NCBI GenBank assembly: GCA_044340485.1
Contig: JBIITN010000004.1
Location: 30,832-94,831, forward strand
Source: UBA2093 sp044340485
Lineage (GTDB): Bacteria; Actinomycetota; Acidimicrobiia; Acidimicrobiales; Ilumatobacteraceae
Direction: 5' to 3'
Length of the DNA stretch: 64,000 bases
Of this stretch, positions 17,747 to 26,495 are shown piece after piece. Position numbers and translations under genes: made by a program. The notes under the pieces are model-generated. The model did not search any database and was not told where the DNA came from. It was given only the letters and a program-made list of their open reading frames with translations. The first letter of the stretch is position 1; each line of letters starts with the position of its first letter.

Positions 17747-18694
17747 ATGACTACTAAACCGGCCCCTATTCGGTCCACCATCAGTGAGAAACTCGGCATC
17801 GAATACCCAATCGTGCAAGCACCTATGGGCTGGATTGCGCGTTCACAGTTAGCTTCTGCGGTGTCGAATGCCGGAGGATTAGGAATCATTGAAACATCTT
17901 CTGGTGAACTTGATGAAGTGAAACAAGAGATCGCCACGATGCGACAACTCACCGACAAACCATTCGGAGTGAACATCGCCCAATTGTTCGTGCGCGATCC
18001 AGCCATTGTTGATTTCGTCATTGAACAAGGTGTCACATTTGTGACCACTTCGGCTGGCGATCCCACCAAGTACACCCAGAAACTCAAATCCGCCGGACTC
18101 ACCGTCTTTCACGTGGTACCCACGTTGGCCTCCGCATTGAAAGCGGTTGATGCTGGCGTTGACGGACTTGTAGTGGAAGGCGCTGAAGGAGGCGGCTTTA
18201 AAAATCCCCGCGATGTCTCGACAATGGTGTTGTTGCCTCTCGTCGCCGAACGCGTGAACGTGCCAATCATTGCGGCTGGTGGAATTACTGATGGTGTGTC
18301 CATGGCTGCCGCATTTGCTCTCGGTGCCCACGGGGTTCAGATGGGAACACGAATGGTGTCTGCGAAGGAGTCACCCGTCCATGACAACTGGAAGAATGCG
18401 ATTGTTAACGCCGCAGAGACAGACACTGTCTTTTTGAATCGCTTTGGTAAGCCTTCACTTCGTGCACTGCGCACCGAACGCACCACGCGACTCGAGCGTG
18501 AAGACTCTTTCGGCATGGAAGAATTGTCACGCGCACAAGAGCTGTATTTCGGTGGCGACATGGAGGCTGCAGTGGCGCTCACAGGTCAAGTGTGTGGGCG
18601 AATCACCTCGATCGAGTCAGTGCAAGACATCCTGTGGTCAACGGCGCAAGAATTTCATGATCGTGTGAATCAGTTGCAACGCCACAGCATCTGA
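17747..18694 (+). CDS. NAD(P)H-dependent flavin oxidoreductase / nitronate-monooxygenase-like
   Basis: This 315-residue FMN TIM-barrel protein is of the nitronate monooxygenase/FabK superfamily. Visible are IVQAPMGWIARSQLASAVSNAGG near residue 22, the phosphate-binding AAGGITDGVSMAAAFALGAHGVQMGT, and FVTTSAGDPTKY. The catalytic-loop His of nitronate monooxygenases (EAGGH) is replaced here: VEGAEGGGFKNP has Phe151 at that place. It is therefore unlikely to be a classical nitronate monooxygenase, and the true reaction is unknown. An AGAAAG-type ribosome site precedes ATG 17747. It lies 27 bases after the histidine phosphatase and is convergent with ctaA. Confidence 0.85.
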   Translation: MTTKPAPIRSTISEKLGIEYPIVQAPMGWIARSQLASAVSNAGGLGIIETSSGELDEVKQEIATMRQLTDKPFGVNIAQLFVRDPAIVDFVIEQGVTFVTTSAGDPTKYTQKLKSAGLTVFHVVPTLASALKAVDAGVDGLVVEGAEGGGFKNPRDVSTMVLLPLVAERVNVPIIAAGGITDGVSMAAAFALGAHGVQMGTRMVSAKESPVHDNWKNAIVNAAETDTVFLNRFGKPSLRALRTERTTRLEREDSFGMEELSRAQELYFGGDMEAAVALTGQVCGRITSIESVQDILWSTAQEFHDRVNQLQRHSI

Positions 18695-18695
18695 A

Positions 18696-19619
18696 TCACA
18701 AAGACACGGTTTCAGACGTAGTCACTTTTATTTGCGCTACATCGGAAGATGACTGCAGCACCAGGTTGCATGTAGCCAACCAAAAAGCGGTCGCGCCTGC
18801 AATGTGTAGTGCAACTAACCCGGCAGGTACTCCCGTGAAGTATTGCCAATACCCCACACCTGCTTGTGTCAGCGTCACAATCACAAGAGTATTCATCGCA
18901 GAGTCCAAATTGGATCGCATGGTCCCCGTAGGCAATGACCGAATCGACATGTACAAGAGCACCATTAATGCCAGCGTCAGCAATACAAACACACTGTGTG
19001 TTTGAACAACCATGCGTAACTCGAATCCAAAACGAGGTGCATTTTCATCACCAGCGTGTGGACCTGTTGCAGTTACTACAGTTCCCAACACGATGGTGAC
19101 CGCAGATGCAATCACCATCGCAACTAGGTAGCGATCCACATACGTTCTGGTCGTACGAAAAAACGGAGTATTTACCGGCACCAACGCACGTTTATGCAAC
19201 GCAAGGGCACATGCCACCAAGACCATAGAAACAAGAAAGTGCGTCATGTTCGATAATGGATGTAAGCCGGTGAGCACCACCACTCCACCGATCACAATCT
19301 GTGCAAGAACTCCAACCACAAGCGACCATGCCAGCCACACAAGATCCCGTCGAAAAGGACGAATGCCATGTGCGGCAAGTACTGCCAGAATCACCGAAAC
19401 GGATACCACTCCTGTGAACAGACGATTGATTTGCTCAATTGCCGTATGACTAGACGACACATCAATCAATTTTTCAGAGTTGCAATTCGGCCAATCTTCA
19501 CAGCCGAGCCCAGATCCCGTCAGTCGAACAGCAGCGCCAGACACAACGATGATGCACAGTGACGCAAGTGCAGCAGCAGTGAGTCGACGAAACGTGGTAT
19601 CTGAAACCCGTAACGCCAT
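18696..19619 (-). CDS. ctaA: Heme A synthase (CtaA/COX15)
   Basis: This 307-residue membrane protein has about eight hydrophobic helices and the heme A synthase family motifs: RLTGSGLGCEDWPNC near residue 28 with the first paired cysteine, EQINRLFTG with a heme-ligand His region upstream, and HAGDENAPRFGF in the second half. The enzyme oxidises the C8 methyl of heme O to give heme A for cytochrome c oxidase. Final residues are polar. The start ATG 19619 has TAGTTT six bases ahead on this strand, overlapping the stop of the SDR gene, so it may have its own leaderless promoter as well as read-through. Confidence 0.9.
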   Translation of the reverse strand: MALRVSDTTFRRLTAAALASLCIIVVSGAAVRLTGSGLGCEDWPNCNSEKLIDVSSSHTAIEQINRLFTGVVSVSVILAVLAAHGIRPFRRDLVWLAWSLVVGVLAQIVIGGVVVLTGLHPLSNMTHFLVSMVLVACALALHKRALVPVNTPFFRTTRTYVDRYLVAMVIASAVTIVLGTVVTATGPHAGDENAPRFGFELRMVVQTHSVFVLLTLALMVLLYMSIRSLPTGTMRSNLDSAMNTLVIVTLTQAGVGYWQYFTGVPAGLVALHIAGATAFWLATCNLVLQSSSDVAQIKVTTSETVSL

Positions 19620-19625
19620 AACAAA

Positions 19626-19631
19626 AAACTA
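19626..19631 (-). promoter_or_regulatory. -10 box TAGTTT for ctaA
   Basis: On the minus strand TAGTTT is followed by six bases and the ATG of ctaA. It includes the TAG stop codon of the upstream SDR gene. Confidence 0.4.
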
Positions 19632-20420
19632 ATGCTTAATCGTCATTCCCCCATCAACAACCACTGTGGCTCCGTTCACAAACGATGAACATGGCATTGC
19701 CAAGTTCACGGTCATATGAGCCACCTCTTCAGGATCTCCATACCGGCGTAGGGGCACACGACGCCTTGCGTACACCTCTTTGGCATCTTCTGTGATGTCT
19801 GCGGTCATGTTTGTGCGAATAGGGCCGGGACATACTGCATTCACGGTGATGTGTCGGCGGCCCAATTCGGCGGCCAAGCTCTTCGTAAGCCCGACAACAC
19901 CGTGCTTGGCGGCCGTATACGCCGCCAGTCCTGGGGTCGCGACGATCGCCTCGGTAGATGCGATGTTGATGATGCGTCCCCCATTCGGCGCCGTCATGAG
20001 ATGTGGAACTGCGAGACGTGCCAAGTGCACATGAGCCGACAGGTTGATGGCCAATGTTGCATCCCACGCGTGCAAAAAATCGTCTTCCTCAGAAAACACC
20101 GACGAAACCGCACTGATCCCGGCGTTATTCACCAACACGTCCAACCCGCCAAAGGAGTCGAGACAACGTTGAATGATTGCCTGGCGAGCCGAAGGATCCG
20201 ACACGTCACCAGCTATCCCCACACACACTCCCTCGCCATGAGCCCCTTCTATTTCTGACACCACCACAGAGACCGCCTCACCTGAGCGATCCGCCACCAC
20301 AACACGGGCTCCTTCATCAGCAAAAAGATGAGCGGTGGCTCGACCCATCCCGCTTCCTGCACCGGTCACGATGACCCGCAGTCCCTCTACAGATCGGGAC
20401 AATTTCGACAATCTCACCAT
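19629..20420 (-). CDS. Short-chain dehydrogenase/reductase (SDR)
   Basis: This 263-residue classical SDR has the Rossmann motif VTGAGSGMGRATA near residue 18, NNAGISAVSS near 92, and the catalytic IASTEAI...AAYTAAKHGVVGLTKSL with Ser, Tyr and Lys. The C-terminal PCSSFVNGATVVVDGGMTIKH is typical. It is probably NAD(P)-dependent and acts on a hydroxyl/ketone pair; close relatives are annotated as 3-oxoacyl-ACP reductases or sugar/alcohol dehydrogenases. ADRS after beta-strand 2 places an Asp where NAD-preferring SDRs have one. The ATG at 20420 has TAGGGT six bases upstream on this strand. Confidence 0.92.
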   Translation of the reverse strand: MVRLSKLSRSVEGLRVIVTGAGSGMGRATAHLFADEGARVVVADRSGEAVSVVVSEIEGAHGEGVCVGIAGDVSDPSARQAIIQRCLDSFGGLDVLVNNAGISAVSSVFSEEDDFLHAWDATLAINLSAHVHLARLAVPHLMTAPNGGRIINIASTEAIVATPGLAAYTAAKHGVVGLTKSLAAELGRRHITVNAVCPGPIRTNMTADITEDAKEVYARRRVPLRRYGDPEEVAHMTVNLAMPCSSFVNGATVVVDGGMTIKH

Positions 20421-20426
20421 GGGACC

Positions 20427-20432
20427 ACCCTA
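20427..20432 (-). promoter_or_regulatory. -10 box TAGGGT for leaderless SDR mRNA
   Basis: On the minus strand TAGGGT is followed by six bases and ATG 20420, the same hexamer and spacing as at 8606-8618. Confidence 0.5.
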
Positions 20433-20500
20433 TTTCACGCTAGGTAATCGCCTCGTTCTCGCGAAGTCTCACCACTTTTTGTGGTTAGATCACCACCGTT

Positions 20501-20518
20501 GTCACTCTGAGTAGTGAC
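20501..20518. promoter_or_regulatory. Inverted repeat upstream of M23 peptidase gene
   Basis: GTCACT and AGTGAC arms are separated by six bases, 80 bases before the peptidase start. A second small hairpin (ACCAC, five T, GTGGT) lies at 20471-20485. This could be an operator or part of a leader structure; nothing else identifies it. Confidence 0.3.
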
Positions 20519-20598
20519 ATCAACATTTTCCGTGAGAAATCCCTCAAGTTCTGCTCCGTGCTGCCGATCCCTTACCCGGATCACACAAGGAGCAAGAA

Positions 20599-21948
20599 AT
20601 GGCCCCCACAACTCACACACAAAAAATCGTTCGCATGACCACCGGTTGCCTCGTCGCCGTGGCTCTTTTCGTTGGTGTCTCGCCAGCCATTTCGGCTGAT
20701 GCATCGACTGGCAGCAAGTCATCGATGCAAAAGTCTTCGACGAAAAATGCTCCGGTTCGCCTTCCCCGTTTTGGCGACAAGGGCGACATCGTGGTCGCTG
20801 TTCAGAATGCGCTCATGCAAAATGGATTCACTCTTCGCGGTGGAGCCACCGGGGTATTCGATCAGAACACACGTACCACTCTGCGTAATTTCCAAAAAGT
20901 GGTCGGCCTGAAGGTGACTGGTCGCGTTGACGCAGCCACGGCAAAAGTCCTGAAGATCAATGTTGAGGCCCCCTCTTCTGCCCCAACGTCCACCAGTTTC
21001 CCTTTCACCATGGACACCCTTCCACAACGTGGTGCGCAAGGCGATGCAGTGATTGCAGTACAAAAAGCCATCGAAGCTGCAGGTACACCAGTGCGTGGTG
21101 GCATTGACGGTGTATTTGGTCTCGGAGTAACCCGCACTCTTGAAGATTTCCAACGTGCAAAGGGACTCACAGTAAATGGTCTTCTTGATGAAGCAACCGC
21201 TACTGCGCTTGGTCTTGTTGCGCCAGCGTCACAAGCTCCCGCAGCTCAAACTTCGACAGCGACCACAGTCGCATTCACTATTGATTCATTGCCACAACGT
21301 GGCGAACGTGGCGATCGCGTGCGCGTACTCCAACAAGCACTCGTGTCCTCTGGCATCAAAATCAAAGGTGGCGCAGACGGAATCTTTGGTCGATTAACCA
21401 CTACAGCAATTAAGCGTTTTCAGCGTCTCAATGCCATGACTGCTACTGGCGTCATGAATGCACAAACTGCATACAAGCTGGGGCTCATCGAAGCTCCTGC
21501 AATGCAATTGAATGTTTTCCCAGTGCAGGGTCCTTGCTCCTTTATCGACACATGGCACGATCCACGCGGTGCAGGTCGCCTCCACATTGGTGTCGACATC
21601 ATCGCTCCAAAAGGCAATCTCGTGTACGCCGTTGCTGACGGAACCATCACTCGCACATACCATGTAGGCCGGGACAAACTGTCGGGCAATGGAGTTCGCC
21701 TCACCCTTGCTGATGGAACGTATTTCTTCTACGGACACTTCGACACCATCGCCCCCGGCATCGCAGTAGGAACCACTGTGACCGCCGGACAAGTCATCGG
21801 AACGATTGGCGCGACAGGCAACACCACTACACCACATCTCCACCTTGAAATTCATCCTGGTGGTGGCGAAGCAATCAACCCATACCCAATCATGAAGGCA
21901 ATTGATGGATGCGGCGTCACCACCGCACGTTCTGCAAAAGCTCGGTGA
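20599..21948 (+). CDS. Secreted M23 endopeptidase with three peptidoglycan-binding repeats
   Basis: This 449-residue exported protein has a signal peptide at about residues 1-34 (basic start, hydrophobic VAVALFVGVSPA, then ISADA). Three PG_binding_1 repeats follow near 55-115, 135-195 and 222-285, each with GDKGD/GAQGD/GERGD, a VQxAL helix and TRTxLxxFQ-type helices, joined by Ala/Thr/Pro linkers. The C-terminal LytM/M23 domain has HIGVDIIAP near 328 and HLHLEIH near 413 as zinc ligands; the domain cleaves peptide cross-links of peptidoglycan. AGGAG lies just before ATG 20599, so this gene uses a normal ribosome site. It stands alone, between divergent SDR and convergent methyltransferase genes. 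Confidence 0.93.
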   Translation: MAPTTHTQKIVRMTTGCLVAVALFVGVSPAISADASTGSKSSMQKSSTKNAPVRLPRFGDKGDIVVAVQNALMQNGFTLRGGATGVFDQNTRTTLRNFQKVVGLKVTGRVDAATAKVLKINVEAPSSAPTSTSFPFTMDTLPQRGAQGDAVIAVQKAIEAAGTPVRGGIDGVFGLGVTRTLEDFQRAKGLTVNGLLDEATATALGLVAPASQAPAAQTSTATTVAFTIDSLPQRGERGDRVRVLQQALVSSGIKIKGGADGIFGRLTTTAIKRFQRLNAMTATGVMNAQTAYKLGLIEAPAMQLNVFPVQGPCSFIDTWHDPRGAGRLHIGVDIIAPKGNLVYAVADGTITRTYHVGRDKLSGNGVRLTLADGTYFFYGHFDTIAPGIAVGTTVTAGQVIGTIGATGNTTTPHLHLEIHPGGGEAINPYPIMKAIDGCGVTTARSAKAR

Positions 21949-21985
21949 TCCAAAACAAAAGAGCCGTTCGTAACAGAACTATGAG

Positions 21986-23092
21986 CTATGGCCTGACTTC
22001 ATAAAACGCATTGACGGAGTGATCCACGTCGAGACGTCGAAAAGAAGAAAAGCCAGCATCTGTAGTCATCTGTTGTGCACGAGATGCAGAGAGCCCGAGG
22101 GTGCCCAAACCGGCGCCTTCGGGCTCTGACATTGCCGACGACATACAACTGAGGACGCTGATTCCATACAACAACGCAGCCATCGGATTCTTCGTGACGT
22201 TGTCCTTCAACGTGTCATGAGCCTTGATGTCGACAAGTAACCACGTACCAGTATCTGATACCGCGTTACGAATAAGGTTCATCATTTCTTGTGGACGAGT
22301 CATGTCATGGATGCAGTCAAACGTGCATACCAAGTCAAACGATCCATCTTGCGGGATGGGATTCTCACGCGGATCAACAAACTCCACGTTGTTGATGCCT
22401 TCCTCGCGTTGACGATCCTTGGCTCGCTCAAGCGCAAATTGTGAAATGTCATACCCGACAACGTGGCTATTTGGAAATGTCTTGGCAATCAACAGTGCGA
22501 GACCGCCGGCACCACAACCGATATCAGCTACACGTGCACCCTTTTGTAACGTGTCAGTGACGCCGTTAAGAAGTGGCAACACCTTTGGAAGAAAGAACGC
22601 TTGATTCCATGGTTCAAAACTGCGCTCAATCCCCACTGCACCTTCTGGACCATGTGAGTCGTAATCGAATCCCACACCCGTTGAAAATGCTTCAGGCATA
22701 TCGTTTAAAGCGTTCATGGTTTGTGGAAGTCGATGAAACATCCCCATACCAAAGGCCGGATGGTTCGGCGATGCAAGTACGGCAACGGCTTCTGGGCTTA
22801 AATACACGCGTGGGGTGTCAGCCTCGAGATCTTCAACTTGCAGCATCTTTGCAGCAATCTGGTTATACATCCACTCTCGAACCCACCGTTCATGAAGCTT
22901 CGAACGGAGAGCTAATTCTTGTGACGTCATTGGTGATGATGTATCGGCAAGCACTCTGTAGAGGCCAAGTCTGTCTCCAAGGTGAATCATTCCCGCAGTT
23001 ACTGCGCCGTCAAGTTTCGAAAAGACGTTGAACGAGAACATCTTTAATGCATCGGGGTCAGCCTCGCGATTTGTTACATCTTTAGAAGTCAT
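21986..23092 (-). CDS. Class I SAM-dependent methyltransferase with winged-helix N-terminal domain
   Basis: This 368-residue protein resembles the mycobacterial Rv2258c-type methyltransferases. Residues 20-95 look like a winged-helix/dimerisation domain (MIHLGDRLGLYRVLAD, LHERWVREWM). The SAM-binding core starts with VADIGCGAGGLALLIAK near 190 and has VVGYDIS, FVDPRENPIP and FDLVCTFDCIHDM. The methyl acceptor is unknown; small molecules or antibiotics are typical for the family. The ATG start has TAGTCT exactly six bases upstream on this strand, supporting its own leaderless transcript although the phosphatase gene precedes it by 19 bases. Confidence 0.88.
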   Translation of the reverse strand: MTSKDVTNREADPDALKMFSFNVFSKLDGAVTAGMIHLGDRLGLYRVLADTSSPMTSQELALRSKLHERWVREWMYNQIAAKMLQVEDLEADTPRVYLSPEAVAVLASPNHPAFGMGMFHRLPQTMNALNDMPEAFSTGVGFDYDSHGPEGAVGIERSFEPWNQAFFLPKVLPLLNGVTDTLQKGARVADIGCGAGGLALLIAKTFPNSHVVGYDISQFALERAKDRQREEGINNVEFVDPRENPIPQDGSFDLVCTFDCIHDMTRPQEMMNLIRNAVSDTGTWLLVDIKAHDTLKDNVTKNPMAALLYGISVLSCMSSAMSEPEGAGLGTLGLSASRAQQMTTDAGFSSFRRLDVDHSVNAFYEVRP

Positions 23093-23098
23093 ACGAAG

Positions 23099-23104
23099 AG
23101 ACTA
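23099..23104 (-). promoter_or_regulatory. -10 box TAGTCT for leaderless methyltransferase mRNA
   Basis: On the minus strand TAGTCT is followed by six bases and ATG 23092, within the 19-base gap after the phosphatase gene. Confidence 0.5.
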
Positions 23105-23111
23105 GATGGCT

Positions 23112-23798
23112 TTAATACGTGCGCATGTCGTTGGGAAGGTGTTCATCGTCGGACAAACTGGTGAGACCAAACGTGATGCCATCACCCAAGGTGATCGAGC
23201 GAATTCGACTCACCGTCGCGTGCCCGATAACAAAACGCTCCCATTCCCATGGAGTGGTGAGCAACCCTAAAAGATGACACATCACCACACTGTTTGTGCC
23301 GGCATGAGCAACAAGTGCAATACGCACGTCGGGATCGAAGCGATCATTGGTTTCCCATACGGGCAACTCATGTTCTTTTCGCTCGATCCCACGTTCTTGG
23401 AGAAATAACGAACAACCCAAATGGATCCGTTCGACAAAATTATTCACGGGTTCTCCGCCCTCGAGACCTTTCCAACGTTCGCGAGCAGCCTGCTGGCGCA
23501 CCGCGCGATAGGCCTCTTCGGCGCGTTCCTCAGGCGTACCGTGCCAAATAGGGTTACGGATTTCCTCTAACCACGGCTCGATCACAAGTTCGTGATTGAG
23601 CATCTCGAGCAGTGGTGCTGCGGTCTGCTGAGTACGCACAAGCGGTGACACCAATACCTCGTCGAAGTGTTCGTCAGCCAAGAACTTCGCTAACAACTGC
23701 GCTTGGTCGTGACCACGAGACGTGAGGGGCGGATTATCGACATTTAATCCACCGAGCACCCACTGCGGTTCTGCGTGACGAATAAGGGTGATGTCCAT
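23112..23798 (-). CDS. Histidine phosphatase family protein
   Basis: This 228-residue histidine phosphatase begins directly with the catalytic strand MDITLIRHAEPQW (RHA at 7-9). SPLVRTQQTAAPLLE carries the second Arg, EEIRNPIWHG the conserved Glu region, and IALVAHAGTNSVVM the second catalytic His. The substrate is unknown. A GAGGAG ribosome site lies before ATG 23798. It follows the lipoprotein gene by six bases, so the two are likely co-transcribed, with the methyltransferase next. Confidence 0.88.
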   Translation of the reverse strand: MDITLIRHAEPQWVLGGLNVDNPPLTSRGHDQAQLLAKFLADEHFDEVLVSPLVRTQQTAAPLLEMLNHELVIEPWLEEIRNPIWHGTPEERAEEAYRAVRQQAARERWKGLEGGEPVNNFVERIHLGCSLFLQERGIERKEHELPVWETNDRFDPDVRIALVAHAGTNSVVMCHLLGLLTTPWEWERFVIGHATVSRIRSITLGDGITFGLTSLSDDEHLPNDMRTY

Positions 23799-23804
23799 AC
23801 GTAA

Positions 23805-24593
23805 TTACTCCTCGCCCAGTTCAGCATCTGGAGTGGTGTCCAAAGGAATTGTGAAATCAAGTCCGCATACATCAAAAGCTCTTTGAAACTGCGCTTGATA
23901 CTCGGCGGCATTTCGTTCTGAAGTATCTGTGATCTCCGATAGTGCCCGGCCAAGACACAGTGCCACTTCTGATTCCACGTCAATCCCAAATAATGCTGCA
24001 ATCGTCTCGCCTAATGCGCGCGCTTCATTGTCGACATCCAGCATTTCAATGGGTGGATCAGTTGCAGTTGGTGACGAAATGGCCGGTGGAGGCAAAGTGG
24101 GTAAACCGGCATCTTCGCCCATCACATTTTCAGATTCCGTGTCACACTCGCTCGAGATATATGAATCAACTGCAGTAATCGCATACACGCCAACATCACT
24201 ATTTAATTCAGCGACCACAGCATCGATACGCATGTCACTCGACATCAATGTGTCATCCCACACCACCTCATCTGCGACATCGAGAAATTCCTCGAACTGA
24301 GTTCTCACTAAGGTTGCTTGTTGTCCAAGTTCGTTTGAAGCGTCCTCTGTCACGATCTCGAGTTGACTAATAGATGACAGCACGGACACCCGCATAGTGG
24401 CTCCTCCGTCTGTCTCGTCAAACTCGTATTGCCCCACAGCAATAGATGCCGCAACCACTCCCAAAGATTGTTCGGGACCACACAACGCATCTCGCTCTGA
24501 TGAACAAGCAGCGAGCGACAGAACAGAGACCGGTGCAACACACATCGCTGCCGTCCACCGTGAGTATCTACAGACGGTGGCTAGCGCGGACAT
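23805..24593 (-). CDS. Hypothetical lipoprotein
   Basis: This 262-residue protein has a lipoprotein signal peptide: basic start, hydrophobic VAPVSVLSL and the lipobox LAAC with Cys30. The mature part is acidic, contains no recognised domain, and has a Pro-rich stretch (LPTLPPPAISSP) in the middle. A few cysteines (LCGPE, SSECDTE, ALCLGR, DVCGLDF) could pair outside the membrane. The function is unknown. GTG 24596 and ATG 24593 are both possible; ATG is preferred because an AACACT lies six bases upstream, a weak -10. Confidence 0.75.
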   Translation of the reverse strand: MSALATVCRYSRWTAAMCVAPVSVLSLAACSSERDALCGPEQSLGVVAASIAVGQYEFDETDGGATMRVSVLSSISQLEIVTEDASNELGQQATLVRTQFEEFLDVADEVVWDDTLMSSDMRIDAVVAELNSDVGVYAITAVDSYISSECDTESENVMGEDAGLPTLPPPAISSPTATDPPIEMLDVDNEARALGETIAALFGIDVESEVALCLGRALSEITDTSERNAAEYQAQFQRAFDVCGLDFTIPLDTTPDAELGEE

Positions 24594-24641
24594 CACACCA
24601 GTGTTGTCGCTAGTGATGGCCCTTTTCCGTCATCCTCAAAG

Positions 24642-24647
24642 TAGATT
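24642..24647 (+). promoter_or_regulatory. -10 box TAGATT for leaderless DoxX gene
   Basis: TAGATT is followed by six bases and GTG 24654. Confidence 0.5.
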
Positions 24648-24653
24648 GACCCG

Positions 24654-25169
24654 GTGACTGCTGTTGATACCGCTCTATTGGTCTTACGCGTCGCTTTTGG
24701 TCTTTCCCTGGCCTACCACGGCTATAACAAGATCTTTGGATCAGCAGGTCTTGCTGGCACTGCATCGTGGTTCGAATCTCTCGGCATGCGCGCGCCGAAA
24801 CTACAGGCACGGTTGGCGTCTGGTACTGAGATACTTGCTGGAATTGCTCTTGCTGCGGGCCTCTTGACCCCAGTTGCGTCAGCGGCGTTTGTCGCCCTCA
24901 TGATTGTTGCAATCGTTACGTCTCACTGGAAGAACGGTTATTTCATTTTCTTACCTGGCGGTGGATGGGAATACTGCGCATCAATTATTGCTGTAGCTCT
25001 TGCTATTGGTATCGCAGGTCCGGGCAGTGCATCTCTCGACAACGCACTCTCAATTGATTGGGGTGTCGCTGGCGGGATACTTACCGCTTCTATCGGCGTG
25101 GGATCAGCGATCGCGCAACTTTTATTGTTTTATCGACCCAAGAATCAGCCTGCGCAGCCCGCGCAATAA
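24654..25169 (+). CDS. DoxX family membrane protein
   Basis: This 171-residue integral membrane protein has four hydrophobic helices. DoxX-family marks are LRVAFGLSLAYHGYNKIFG near residue 10, FESLGMRAP, GTEILAGIALAAGLLTPVAS and the HWKNGYFIFLPGGGWEY loop. Relatives were first seen as a subunit of an archaeal thiosulfate:quinone oxidoreductase, but most bacterial members are uncharacterised and linked to redox or oxidative stress functions. The C terminus is polar and proline-rich. The GTG start is supported by TAGATT six bases ahead. The next gene starts 12 bases downstream. Confidence 0.85.
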   Translation: MTAVDTALLVLRVAFGLSLAYHGYNKIFGSAGLAGTASWFESLGMRAPKLQARLASGTEILAGIALAAGLLTPVASAAFVALMIVAIVTSHWKNGYFIFLPGGGWEYCASIIAVALAIGIAGPGSASLDNALSIDWGVAGGILTASIGVGSAIAQLLLFYRPKNQPAQPAQ

Positions 25170-25181
25170 CAGCCTTTTCTC

Positions 25182-25727
25182 ATGGATAAACGACCCCCAA
25201 AATCATCATCGAGCTTCCAACGCATTGGTCGGCTCATCGTTGTGATTGCGTGCGTCCTGATCGGAGCGATGTGGTTGTATGCGTTTGTGTTCGCATCACG
25301 CGAAAGTATCAACAGGATTTACGACGATGAATGGGCAGCGCGTTCCCAAACTCGTTGCGAGCAAGCAGCAACGCAGCGAACTGCGCTCGCCAACCTCACT
25401 CGCATCGACGAAAATGACCCCGCAACACTGATGGTGCGCGCAGATCTCGTCGATAAAGCAACCGACACACTCGAGACAATGCTGAACGACATCGAGAGTG
25501 ATCAACCATCGACCGAAAAAGGGCTTGCACTGGTTCCTAAATGGATCGCCGACTATCGCCTCTACATCGAGGATCGCCGTGACTATACGGCTGAACTACG
25601 TACCGGATCCTTGCCCACCTTCTCAGAAACCCTTGTTGACGATGTGCCAGTGAGTGAACGTGTTGGAAAATTTGCTCGCGAGAACAAGATGCGCGCTTGT
25701 CAGCCGCCTTTTGATCTCATCTTGTAA
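25182..25727 (+). CDS. Hypothetical single-pass membrane protein
   Basis: This 181-residue protein is not recognised. A basic N terminus (MDKRPPKSSSSFQRIGR) precedes one hydrophobic helix at about residues 18-38 (LIVVIACVLIGAMWLYAFVFA). About 140 mostly helical charged residues follow, likely outside the cytoplasm, with two cysteines (TRCEQA and RACQPP). The pattern suggests a membrane-tethered helical domain. It lies 12 bases after the DoxX gene and is probably in the same transcript. Its stop is adjacent to the end of the convergent acetyltransferase gene. Confidence 0.7.
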   Translation: MDKRPPKSSSSFQRIGRLIVVIACVLIGAMWLYAFVFASRESINRIYDDEWAARSQTRCEQAATQRTALANLTRIDENDPATLMVRADLVDKATDTLETMLNDIESDQPSTEKGLALVPKWIADYRLYIEDRRDYTAELRTGSLPTFSETLVDDVPVSERVGKFARENKMRACQPPFDLIL

Positions 25728-26402
25728 CTAGAAGTGTGCGTCGCTCTCATTGGGCGACACGTCTATCCAGCCATCGCCTTTCACAAATCGACGAATCACT
25801 CTCGCCGGCGCACCGACTGCTACGCAATAGTCAGGGATATCTCTCGTCACAACTGAATTAGCACCAATCACCACATGGTGACCAATGGTGACGCCCGGAA
25901 GGACAACACTTCCATGACCAATCCATGATCGGTTTCCGATACGCACCGCTTTTTCTGGCTGGCTTTGCCGTGAGATCGGAACAGACACATCTTCATATCC
26001 ATGATTTTGATCGGTGATGTACACGTGATGGCCAGTCCATACATCGTCACCAATCTCGATCAGAAAATGAGCAACGATTCCACTTCCTCGCCCAATCAAA
26101 CAACGATCACCAATTCGTACTACAGGCGAATGAAGCGCGTCTTGACCTTCCACCATCCCCACTGACAACGCAACATGTGGCCCTACCATCGTGTGCTCTC
26201 CAATTGAGATGTGATGTTCATTCATGATTGTGGTCGGAGGCCAGCAAATCACGCTTTTGCTTCCAAAGCTATGAAACCGTTTGCCACGACGTGTGGACGG
26301 ACCAATTGCGGCCCATCGTTGCAGCGTCTGTGTGGTGCGGGCATATGCTGCTCCGAGCGACTGTCTGAACACGATGGTCAACTTATCTCTCACCGCAAGC
26401 AC
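25728..26402 (-). CDS. Hexapeptide-repeat acyltransferase (LbH fold)
   Basis: This 224-residue left-handed beta-helix protein has hexapeptide repeats such as ISIGEHTMVGPHVALS, VRIGDRCLIGRGSGIVAHF, IGDDVWTGHHVYIT and IGNRSWIGHGSVVLPGVTIG. ADQ-like DQNHGYEDV and the closing GANSVVTRDIPDYCVAVGAPARVIRRF are typical of maltose/galactoside O-acetyltransferase relatives (CysE/LacA superfamily). It probably transfers an acetyl or acyl group from CoA to a sugar or cell-surface compound. The start is GTG 26402; a GTG three codons later is also possible, and no clear ribosome site decides. Confidence 0.85.
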   Translation of the reverse strand: MLAVRDKLTIVFRQSLGAAYARTTQTLQRWAAIGPSTRRGKRFHSFGSKSVICWPPTTIMNEHHISIGEHTMVGPHVALSVGMVEGQDALHSPVVRIGDRCLIGRGSGIVAHFLIEIGDDVWTGHHVYITDQNHGYEDVSVPISRQSQPEKAVRIGNRSWIGHGSVVLPGVTIGHHVVIGANSVVTRDIPDYCVAVGAPARVIRRFVKGDGWIDVSPNESDAHF

Positions 26403-26495
26403 TACACCGCAAGGGAAAATTCCACCGTGTGGGGTACCCGGTGGTAATCGCCATAGCCTGTAGAGGTCGTTTCACTTGTCTGAAAGGAGACCGTG

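Noticed and set aside
26403..26495. Riboswitch upstream of panB
   Set aside because: The 93-base gap shows no conserved aptamer-like pairing and has an ordinary AAAGGAG site.
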